NCBI GenBank assembly: GCA_027307235.1
Contig: DAHUXH010000004.1
Coordinates: forward strand, 1-64,000
Source: Vulcanimicrobiota bacterium
Lineage (GTDB): Bacteria > Vulcanimicrobiota > Vulcanimicrobiia > Vulcanimicrobiales > Vulcanimicrobiaceae
DNA length: 64,000 bases
Direction of reading: 5' to 3'
The notes beneath the pieces are model-generated. The model did no database searches and had not been told where the DNA came from. It saw nothing but the letters and a program-made list of their open reading frames with translations. Positions 16,582 through 23,775 of the stretch are shown here, piece after piece. The stretch's first letter is position 1. Every line of letters begins with the position of its first letter. A program made the translations under genes and the position numbers.

Positions 16582-17214
16582 GTGTCAACCAACGGCCGCC
16601 AGACCGAATTCGTCCTGATTCGCCACGGCGCCACCGCGCTCAACGCGCAGGGGCGCTTCCAAGGGCAGAGCGACATCGCGCTCTCGCATCTGGGGGTCGC
16701 GCAGGCGCAGATTCTTGCGCGCGTGCTCGCGCATGATGCGCTTGACGCCGTCGTCGCAAGCGATCTGGTACGCGCCGTTGAAACCGCGCGCGCGCTGGCT
16801 CAAGCCCACGGCTTGCCGGTGAAGACCGACGTGCGTCTGCGCGAATTTGATTTCGGGAAGTGGGAGGGTCTCACGTGGAGCGAGATCGTCGCTCGCTGGC
16901 CCGCGGCCGGTGCACACAACGTCAAGGAGGCGCGCAGCTACGCTCCTGAGGGCGGCGAGACCTTCGAAGCGGTGTGCGCACGCGTGGCGTCATTCTTGGA
17001 GGACAGTACGTCCTGGGGCTATCGGCGGCTTGCGGTCGTGACGCATGCCGGAGTGCTGCATGCGTTGATCCGCACGGCGCTTGGCAAGGATTTCGACGCG
17101 ACATCGTTGCGCTTCGACAACGGTTCGGTCACACGGCTTGCGATGGAAGGCGGACGCGCGCGGCTTATCAGCCTCAACGACGTCTCGCATTTCGATCATG
17201 TCCCCGACCGGTGA
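16582..17214 (+). CDS. Histidine phosphatase (phosphoglycerate-mutase-like)
   Basis: A 210-residue cytoplasmic phosphatase of the RHG superfamily. The nucleophile is in LIRHGATALN, with GRFQGQSDIALS after it, an Arg in SDLVRAVETA, the acid Glu in REFDFGKWEG and the second His in VVTHAGVLHAL. This is the pattern of GpmB/CobC-like enzymes. The GTG at 16582 follows GAAGG and gives the correct short lead before the RHG motif. Transcribed divergently from the half-ALDH gene. Its last 19 bases overlap the end of the converging cobalamin-binding gene. A CobC role (alpha-ribazole phosphatase) is tempting beside that gene but unproven. Confidence 0.88.
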   Translation: MSTNGRQTEFVLIRHGATALNAQGRFQGQSDIALSHLGVAQAQILARVLAHDALDAVVASDLVRAVETARALAQAHGLPVKTDVRLREFDFGKWEGLTWSEIVARWPAAGAHNVKEARSYAPEGGETFEAVCARVASFLEDSTSWGYRRLAVVTHAGVLHALIRTALGKDFDATSLRFDNGSVTRLAMEGGRARLISLNDVSHFDHVPDR

Positions 17215-18074
17215 GCCTCAACGAACCCGGCGATCATCTCGGCGGTGTCGACCAAGCGCGGTCCGGGGCGGTTCAGATAGGCATTGCCGTCGATGAGGTG
17301 GACCGCGTCGCTTCGCACGGCGCGCAGTGACCGCCACACGGCGTTGCTCGACAGTTCGGCTACCGCTGCCCGCGTCTGCTCGAGATTGAAGCCGCACGGG
17401 CCGACGACAATCATGTCCGGATCTTCGCGCGCGATCATGTCCCAGGTGAGCGTTTGCGAATTGGCGCCCGGATTGCCGAGAACGGGCGTGCCGCCCGCGA
17501 GTTCGACCAGTCCCGGCGTCCAGTGTCCGCCGCTCATCGGCGGATCGGTCCACTCCAATACCAGCACGCGCGGCTTCGCCGTCGCATGCAATGTTCGCTC
17601 GCGCACGGCCGCGATGCGTGTTTCGAGCGCGGCGATGACGCGCCGTGCGCGGTCGGCGTGTCCGGTGAGTTCCCCGACGTAGCGGATAGTGTCGAAGACG
17701 TCGGCGAGCGATGAGGGTTCGAGCGAGACGACGCGCGGATCGACGGTGAGGCGCTTGGCGGCGCGATCGACGATCTCATACGAGACGGCGCATACTTTGC
17801 AGAGTTCCTGGGTGATGATGAGGTCGGGAGCAAGCCGCTCCAGCAGCGCCGAGTCCAGATGATACAGACTCGAACCGGCATGGAGACTGGCGCGCACGTG
17901 GCGATCGATCTCGCCCGATGAGGCGCCGTGCGCGAGCGCGGATGACGTCAGGCGCGGCAGCGTGAGCGCTTGCGCCGGGAAGTCGCACTCATGCGTGACG
18001 CCGACGACATCGTCGCCGGCGCCGATCGCAAAGAGTATCTCGGTTGAGCTTGGGAGCAGACTGACGACGCGCAT
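17196..18074 (-). CDS. BtuF-like cobalamin-binding protein without a signal peptide
   Basis: A 292-residue TroA/BtuF-type substrate-binding fold (MRVVSLLPSSTEILFAIGAG, then VVGVTHECDFP). It starts straight into the first strand, without a signal peptide, so it should stay in the cytoplasm. The conserved ITQELCKVC segment and the EWTDPPMSGGHW segment match a subgroup annotated as cobalamin-binding proteins. No BtuC or BtuD gene is nearby. In a cell that relies on B12 for its ribonucleotide reductase it may act as a cobalamin or corrinoid handling protein. It sits 9 bases after icd on the same strand and overlaps the converging phosphatase gene. Confidence 0.82.
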   Translation of the reverse strand: MRVVSLLPSSTEILFAIGAGDDVVGVTHECDFPAQALTLPRLTSSALAHGASSGEIDRHVRASLHAGSSLYHLDSALLERLAPDLIITQELCKVCAVSYEIVDRAAKRLTVDPRVVSLEPSSLADVFDTIRYVGELTGHADRARRVIAALETRIAAVRERTLHATAKPRVLVLEWTDPPMSGGHWTPGLVELAGGTPVLGNPGANSQTLTWDMIAREDPDMIVVGPCGFNLEQTRAAVAELSSNAVWRSLRAVRSDAVHLIDGNAYLNRPGPRLVDTAEMIAGFVEAHRSGT

Positions 18075-18083
18075 CGCGCGGCG

Positions 18084-19529
18084 CTATTGACCCTGGGCCA
18101 GCGAATACTGGCGCTCGCCGTCGAAGGTGAACAGCCCCTCGGTCTTCACGACGTCGAAACCAGCCTTATCGAGGGCGTCGATAATGCGCAGCGTGGTTTG
18201 CGTCGTGAACGGTTTTCCGTCGCCTTCAAAGCGGCAGGACCAGTGATCGCTCCAGAACGTATCGGGGTCACCGTTGGGCCACACTTTCGTGCCGCGATTG
18301 GCGATGACGACGAGCTTCGCGCCTTCGATGGTCAGCGATGCGATCTTGGCGGCGATGTCGTTGGGGTTAGCGTTCGGACGGTCGATGAAGACGTCGGTTC
18401 CGATGCATTCTTTCTTCGCGGGTGCCGCCGCGGCGCGCACCGCGAGATTGAGGCTTACGCCCTTTGCATAGCGTGCGGCGGGGAGATGCTGCGGCTCTTG
18501 TCCGAGACGTGCGATGATCGCGTCGGCAAATTCTCGGGTGCCGACTTTCTGCTTTGAGACGCCTTCTTTGAAGATGTCGTAGGTGTGAATGCCGTCTTCG
18601 ATGGTCCGCAGCCAAGCGTTGTGCGCGCGCTCGGCGACGTCCCCTTGCCCGATGTGGACGAGCATGAGCTGCGCACCGTGAAACAGGCCGGAGGGGTTGG
18701 CGAGGTTCTGTCCGGCACGGCGCGGCGCCGATCCGTGAATCGCTTCGAACATCGAGCAGTGGTCACCGATGTTCGCCGAGCCGGCGAGTCCGACCGAACC
18801 GGTGATCTGCGCCGCGACGTCGGAAAGCACGTCGCCGTAGAGATTCGGCATCACCAGCACGTCGAACGCCTCTGGCGTATCGGCGAGCTTCGCCGCACCG
18901 ATGTCGACGATCCAATGCTCGTTCTCGATCTCCGGGTACTCTTTGGCGATCTCGTCAAAGACTTTGTGAAACAGACCGTCGGTCAATTTCATGATGTTGT
19001 CTTTGGTGAAGCATGTCACTTTTTTGCGCTTGTTGGCGCGCGCGTACTCGAAGGCATAGCGCACGATGCGCTCGCTGCCCGGTCGCGAGATGAGCTTGAG
19101 GCACTGCACGACCTGCTGCGTCTGCCGATGCTCGATTCCGCCGTACACGTCTTCCTCGTTCTCACGCACGATGACGAGGTTCATGTTCGGGTGTTTGGTC
19201 GCGACGTAAGGATGCAGTGACGAACACGGGCGCACGTTGGCATACATGCCGAGCGTCTTGCGCACGGTGACGTTGAGGCTCTTGAACCCGCCGCCTTGCG
19301 GCGTCGTGATCGGTGCCTTGAGAAACACCTTGGTGCGGCGCAGGGACTCCCAGGCGGATGGTTCGATGCCGCTCTGCTGTCCGCGGTTGTAGACCGATTC
19401 GCCGATATCGATAGTCTCGATGTCGAGCGCCGCGCCGGCGGCTTGTATGATGCGCAGCGTCGCATCCATGATCTCAGGGCCTATGCCGTCACCAGAGGCA
19501 ACGGTGATGGGAACATTTTTTGTACTCAT
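18084..19529 (-). CDS. icd: NADP-dependent isocitrate dehydrogenase, long Thermus-type
   Basis: Converts isocitrate to 2-oxoglutarate in the TCA cycle. The 481-residue product begins ITVASGDGIGPEIM. It contains the substrate loop LNVTVRKTLGMYANVRP, the phosphate/Arg region IVRENEEDVYGGIEHRQT, the metal-binding NLYGDVLSDVAAQITG and the adenine-site EAIHGSAPRRAG. About 140 extra C-terminal residues (after ARYAKGVSLNLA) are typical of the Thermus/alphaproteobacterial long form. No clear ribosome site precedes the ATG. It is divergent from the GMC oxidoreductase gene with 66 bases between the starts. Confidence 0.93.
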   Translation of the reverse strand: MSTKNVPITVASGDGIGPEIMDATLRIIQAAGAALDIETIDIGESVYNRGQQSGIEPSAWESLRRTKVFLKAPITTPQGGGFKSLNVTVRKTLGMYANVRPCSSLHPYVATKHPNMNLVIVRENEEDVYGGIEHRQTQQVVQCLKLISRPGSERIVRYAFEYARANKRKKVTCFTKDNIMKLTDGLFHKVFDEIAKEYPEIENEHWIVDIGAAKLADTPEAFDVLVMPNLYGDVLSDVAAQITGSVGLAGSANIGDHCSMFEAIHGSAPRRAGQNLANPSGLFHGAQLMLVHIGQGDVAERAHNAWLRTIEDGIHTYDIFKEGVSKQKVGTREFADAIIARLGQEPQHLPAARYAKGVSLNLAVRAAAAPAKKECIGTDVFIDRPNANPNDIAAKIASLTIEGAKLVVIANRGTKVWPNGDPDTFWSDHWSCRFEGDGKPFTTQTTLRIIDALDKAGFDVVKTEGLFTFDGERQYSLAQGQ

Positions 19530-19595
19530 ACGTGCAAGCCGAAGATTGGCGTTCGACCGGAAGATTCTTCTCCTGGAAAAGTCGAAGTGGGGTCG

Positions 19596-21497
19596 ATGCC
19601 CCTATCTGACGCGCGGCGCTCGTTGCTCGACGCTGTCTACACCACGTTTGCCCCGCAAGCCGCGCCGCGTCGCGGCGGCCAACTCATGGCCGAGTCGCTG
19701 GAGGGGCTGAGCCCCGGCCGGCTCGCGCGGTTGAGGCGCTTCCTTTCGCTGCTGCGCTCGCCGCTTGCGGGACTCCTGACCATCGGCCGGCCGCAGGCGT
19801 TCGAGCGCCTCGCGCACCGGGATCGCGAGCGCGTGCTGCGCGCGTTCGGCGACAGCGGGCTTGCCGATCTCCGAAGCGGTTTTCAGGCGCTCAAGCGCCT
19901 CTCGCTCTTTTTGGCGTATGCCGCGGTCGACGACGACGCCGTACCGCGCAATCGGCTCTGGGACGCGATGGGGTATCCGGGACCGCGCAACGATGCCGGT
20001 CCGGTGCCCGAGCCGATCGCGCCGGTGCAGCACGATCTTCCCGCGCGCGTTGATGCGATCGTGGTCGGCTCGGGCGCGGGCGGCGGCGTGGCCGCTAGCG
20101 TGCTGGCCGCCGCCGGGATGCGCGTGCTGGTGCTCGAGGCGGGGCCGTGGCCGTATGCGACGATGGCGCAACAGCGTGAACTCAACGCGTTCTCGACGCT
20201 GTATCTCGAGAGCGGATTGTGCGCGAGCGACGATCTGTCGTTTGCGATTTTAGCCGGCGCGTGCGTCGGCGGCGGCACGACCGTCAATTGGACGACCTCA
20301 TTGCGGATGAGTGACGTGGTGGCCGCCCAGTGGTCAACGTCGAGCGGCGGAATCGACTTCGGCGCCGGTCTGGCGCCGCATTACGATGCGGTCGCCGCGC
20401 GCATGGGCATCACACCCACCGATACGCACAATGAAAACAACCGTGTCATCGCGCGCGGCTGCGATGCGCTCGGCTGGTCGTGGAAAGCCCATCCGCGCAA
20501 TGCGCGCGACTGCGGTGACGGGTGCGGTTACTGCGGCTTCGGCTGCAGCTACGGACGCAAACAATCGACGACAGCGTCGTTCTTAGCCGATGCCGTTGCC
20601 GGCGGTGCGACGGTGATCGCCGACGCGCCGGTCGAGCGCGTGATCGTGAAGCGTGGACGCGCAACCGGTGTCGTTGTGCGCATCGGCGGCTCCGCGCGCA
20701 CGGTGCGCGCGAACGTGGTCGTGGTCGCGGCCGGTGCGTTGCGCACGCCGCAGGTGCTCGGACGCAGCGGCATCGTCAACGCACACCTCGGCAAACATCT
20801 GCATCTGCACCCGACGGCGGCGCTGATTGCGCAGTTCGATCATCCGATCGAAACCTGGAACGGGCCGATGCAGTCGATTCTCTCCGATCACTTCGGCGAC
20901 TTGGGCGAAGGGTATGGTGTGAAGCTCGAAGCGGTTCCGATTCATCCGGGGCTGGCCGCGCTCGCGGTGCCGTGGCGCAGCCGCGACGATCATGCCGAAG
21001 TGATGCGCGGCGTGCGCAACACGGCGGCGTTGATCGCACTCGTGCGCGACCGCGGCGAAGGCAGCGTGTCGACCACGGACGACGCGACGATTCGCTATCG
21101 CCTCGATCCGCATGACGCGCACCACATGCGCGTGGGACTCGCGCGGCTTGCCGAGATGGCGGCCGCCGCCGGGGCGACGCGGATGCAGACGCTGCACGAG
21201 CGTCCGATGCGTCTCGATGCACCGTTTTCCGGCGCGAAGCGCGATGCGTTCATCGCCGAGGTCGAGCAGTGCGATCTCACGCCGAACCGCTCGGGCCTCT
21301 ACTCCGCGCACCAAATGGGAACCGCGCGCATGAGCGCACACCGAAACGACGGCGTGGTCGATGCGCGCGGACGTGTGTGGGGCGTCGAAAATCTCGCGAT
21401 CTGCGACTCATCGGTCTTTCCGCTGTCGTCAGGCGTCAACCCGATGCTCACGATTCAAGCGCTCGCGCACCGAACCGCAACCGGACTCATCGCATGA
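19596..21497 (+). CDS. GMC-family FAD oxidoreductase, long-chain alcohol oxidase-like
   Basis: A 633-residue flavoprotein. Residues 1-145 are an Arg/Leu-rich helical domain. The FAD-binding motif VVGSGAGGGVAASVLAAAG follows near 150, then GGGTTVNWT. A Cys-rich patch DCGDGCGYCGFGCSYGRKQS lies near 310. The C-terminal GMC block contains the active-site His in SAHQMGTARM and the Asn in SGVNPMLTIQALA. The Cys-rich patch and helical N-terminus resemble the FAO long-chain fatty alcohol oxidases rather than choline or glucose oxidases. The ATG at 19596 is the first sensible start after icd; no signal peptide is seen. The Cys patch could hold an iron-sulfur centre or zinc, which is inference. Confidence 0.85.
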   Translation: MPLSDARRSLLDAVYTTFAPQAAPRRGGQLMAESLEGLSPGRLARLRRFLSLLRSPLAGLLTIGRPQAFERLAHRDRERVLRAFGDSGLADLRSGFQALKRLSLFLAYAAVDDDAVPRNRLWDAMGYPGPRNDAGPVPEPIAPVQHDLPARVDAIVVGSGAGGGVAASVLAAAGMRVLVLEAGPWPYATMAQQRELNAFSTLYLESGLCASDDLSFAILAGACVGGGTTVNWTTSLRMSDVVAAQWSTSSGGIDFGAGLAPHYDAVAARMGITPTDTHNENNRVIARGCDALGWSWKAHPRNARDCGDGCGYCGFGCSYGRKQSTTASFLADAVAGGATVIADAPVERVIVKRGRATGVVVRIGGSARTVRANVVVVAAGALRTPQVLGRSGIVNAHLGKHLHLHPTAALIAQFDHPIETWNGPMQSILSDHFGDLGEGYGVKLEAVPIHPGLAALAVPWRSRDDHAEVMRGVRNTAALIALVRDRGEGSVSTTDDATIRYRLDPHDAHHMRVGLARLAEMAAAAGATRMQTLHERPMRLDAPFSGAKRDAFIAEVEQCDLTPNRSGLYSAHQMGTARMSAHRNDGVVDARGRVWGVENLAICDSSVFPLSSGVNPMLTIQALAHRTATGLIA

Positions 21498-21504
21498 GAT
21501 GACT

Positions 21505-22416
21505 TCAGCAGCGTTGAGGCTGCGCGTCGAGCCATGTGCCGAAGTTGTCGACGCGGAATGTTCGCAGGGCGCCGTTTTGATAGCTGTGCGTGAGTTCGTC
21601 GCGGAAGGCTGCGGCGTCGGCGCGTGCCGCCCGAGGTTGCACGAGATCACTGCGGCCGCTGGCGAAGAAGAGCGTGCGGCCGTCGGGGGAGAGCCCGGTG
21701 GCGATTGCCGGAGATCCTCCGTTGACCGGCGCGTCGATGTGGATGGGTGCGCACCACGTATCGTTGTTCCGGAAACTCACGTAGAGGTCGCGCCCGCCTT
21801 TTGTGTCCGGACGCAGGCCGGAAAACACGATGAAACGCTGATCGGCCGAGATCGTGGGATCGGTGCTGAGCGTCGCCGGTCCGTCGCCGGGGAACGCAAT
21901 CGGCTGCGGCGTTTGGTAGGTTCCGCCTTTGAGGGCGGCGCGATAGATGTGTGACGTCCTGCCGGTTCCGCCCAAAAAGTACAACGTGCCGTCACGTGCG
22001 ATGCTGGGGTAGACTTCGCTACCTTCGCTGTTGACGGTGTCGGGTAGCGGCTCGACGGTTCCTTTCTTCGGGCCTTTGATGTAGGCGATGAAGAGCGCGT
22101 AGTTGTACGGCGCGCTGCCTTTGGGCGGGCGCGTCGATGCGAAGATCACGGCATCGCCGTCCGGCGTCACGGCCGGATCGGTATCCCGATAGATTCCCGA
22201 GAACGGAGCGACCTCCGGCGCAGACCATGAATCACCGGTGCGATGCGATTCGAAGATGGTGAGGCCGTTCCAACCCGGCTGCGACTTGCTGTAGTACACG
22301 GTGGTGCCGTCGGGCGAAAATGCGGCGTTGATGGTGTAAGACGGATCGGCTGCGTCGAACAGTCCAAAACCCGAGGGCGCGACCGTGAGCAGCGTGGCCA
22401 GGGCGAGAGCGAGCAA
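21505..22416 (-). CDS. Secreted PD40/TolB-like beta-propeller protein
   Basis: TTG start 8 bases after AGGAG; 303 residues. A short signal peptide (LALALATLLTVAPSG) is followed by repeated WD40-like PD40 units: INAAFSPDGTTVYYSKS, PAVTPDGDAVIFAST, PSIARDGTLYFLGG, PTISADQRFIVFSG and TGLSPDGRTLFFAS. These form a beta-propeller in the periplasm or outside. No catalytic domain is attached. A paralog with the same repeat wording lies at 53.0-54.0 kb. The role is unknown; TolB-like propellers usually bind proteins or glycans. Confidence 0.85.
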   Translation of the reverse strand: MLALALATLLTVAPSGFGLFDAADPSYTINAAFSPDGTTVYYSKSQPGWNGLTIFESHRTGDSWSAPEVAPFSGIYRDTDPAVTPDGDAVIFASTRPPKGSAPYNYALFIAYIKGPKKGTVEPLPDTVNSEGSEVYPSIARDGTLYFLGGTGRTSHIYRAALKGGTYQTPQPIAFPGDGPATLSTDPTISADQRFIVFSGLRPDTKGGRDLYVSFRNNDTWCAPIHIDAPVNGGSPAIATGLSPDGRTLFFASGRSDLVQPRAARADAAAFRDELTHSYQNGALRTFRVDNFGTWLDAQPQRC

Positions 22417-22503
22417 CGGCTATACTCCTAGTTTGTGGTAGTATTTGTCGTGCTCGTACTCGTCGTGTCGCCGTGAATCCTCTAGATACCCCGCGACAGG
22501 CTC

Positions 22504-23772
22504 CTAGCGCACCGCCACGCAGCGGAATTTGGCGTACATGTAGGGATAGCCGGCGTAGAACCAGTTGCGGAAGGAGCGCCTGATCAACTCGACGGCGGTG
22601 ACCGGCGACGCGCCCTTCATCACGTAATGCTTGCCGTCAAAGAAGTCGGCGGAATACTGCGGGTACGACGCCATCGGCTCGAATCCGCGAAACGGCGCGA
22701 AGACCGACGAGGTCCACTCCCAGCCGTTGCCGACGAGATCGGCGATGCCCCACGCACTTGCGCCGGCGGGGTGCGCGTCGACGGGTTCGGGATCGAAGCG
22801 AACCATACCGAAGTTGCCGTGACGATACGATGGCGCTTCGTCGCCCCACGGGTGCGGGCGTTCGGTTCCGGCCGGTGTTGCATAGGCGGCGCGGTGGAAC
22901 TGCGCTTCGCTCGGCAGGCGCAGACCGGCCCATTGCGCGTACGCCTGCGCCAGATCGTGTGAAGCATAGACCGGCCAGGATTTTGGCAACGGGAGTTCCT
23001 CGAAGACCCCGCGCAGGCGCCACTCGCCGTCCCGTTCGAGCCAAAACGGCGGCGGCGTACCGCCGTCTTCCACGAAGCGCAAAAACGCGCCGTTGGTGAC
23101 GGGAAAACGTTGCATCGCAAATGCCGGAACGTGCCGGGTGTCGCGTTCGAACTCGTTATCCCATCCGAACGCTATCTCGTTGCGAGCGGCGCCGAGTGTC
23201 GCCATTCCGGCATCGACGTCGACCAGATCGTTGGCCGGCTGCGCGCCGTCACGGTGATGTTGTGTAATCGGCGCCTTGTGCGCGGGATCGAGTTGATGGA
23301 TGATGTAGAGCAATGTCTCGTGGTGCATGGGCTCGTGCTCGAGGACCGCGAAGACCGCTTGACCGCCGGCCAATTGCGGAACGTCGGCGTTGTCGAGTTG
23401 CGCGGTGGCGAGAGCCGCTAAGACCCGTTCGTCACAGGCGCGTCCGAATGCTTGGACGACCTCACGTGACGGCCAATCGTCACGAGCCAGCTGTTGCGCG
23501 GCTTGCTCTGACGCGGGATCGATGCCGCGTTCGAACAATCGCTCGAGCCGTTCGTCGATATGCGGTTCGCGCAGCGCCCGGTGGTTGATCGTCAGAAAGC
23601 TGAACGCCGGGAGATGACCTTCATAGAAGATGAAGGGATGACGTAACGGAATCGGCCGTTGCGCGAAGCCCGCGGGATCGATCAGCGCGAAGACTTGTGC
23701 CGAGACTTCCCGGTTACGACGGTAGCGGTGAGAGAGCGCCTGGCGATCGAGCGCCGACGAGGTGAGCGGCAT
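22504..23772 (-). CDS. egtB: EgtB-type non-haem iron sulfoxide synthase (DinB plus FGE-sulfatase domains)
   Basis: A 422-residue enzyme. Residues 1-160 form a DinB-like four-helix domain with the iron-binding HEPMHHE cluster near 150. Residues 185-422 form an FGE-sulfatase/SUMF1 domain with LVGNGWEWTSSVF and the ending FRCV. Such enzymes couple hercynine or histidine to a thiol with oxygen in ergothioneine or ovothiol synthesis. The first helix wording (RHPFIFYEGHLPAF) lies between EgtB and OvoA types, and no methyltransferase (egtD) is in view, so the exact thiol pathway is open. The start is 3 bases after the PAS-GGDEF-EAL gene, implying one transcript. Confidence 0.85.
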   Translation of the reverse strand: MPLTSSALDRQALSHRYRRNREVSAQVFALIDPAGFAQRPIPLRHPFIFYEGHLPAFSFLTINHRALREPHIDERLERLFERGIDPASEQAAQQLARDDWPSREVVQAFGRACDERVLAALATAQLDNADVPQLAGGQAVFAVLEHEPMHHETLLYIIHQLDPAHKAPITQHHRDGAQPANDLVDVDAGMATLGAARNEIAFGWDNEFERDTRHVPAFAMQRFPVTNGAFLRFVEDGGTPPPFWLERDGEWRLRGVFEELPLPKSWPVYASHDLAQAYAQWAGLRLPSEAQFHRAAYATPAGTERPHPWGDEAPSYRHGNFGMVRFDPEPVDAHPAGASAWGIADLVGNGWEWTSSVFAPFRGFEPMASYPQYSADFFDGKHYVMKGASPVTAVELIRRSFRNWFYAGYPYMYAKFRCVAVR

Positions 23773-23775
23773 CGA

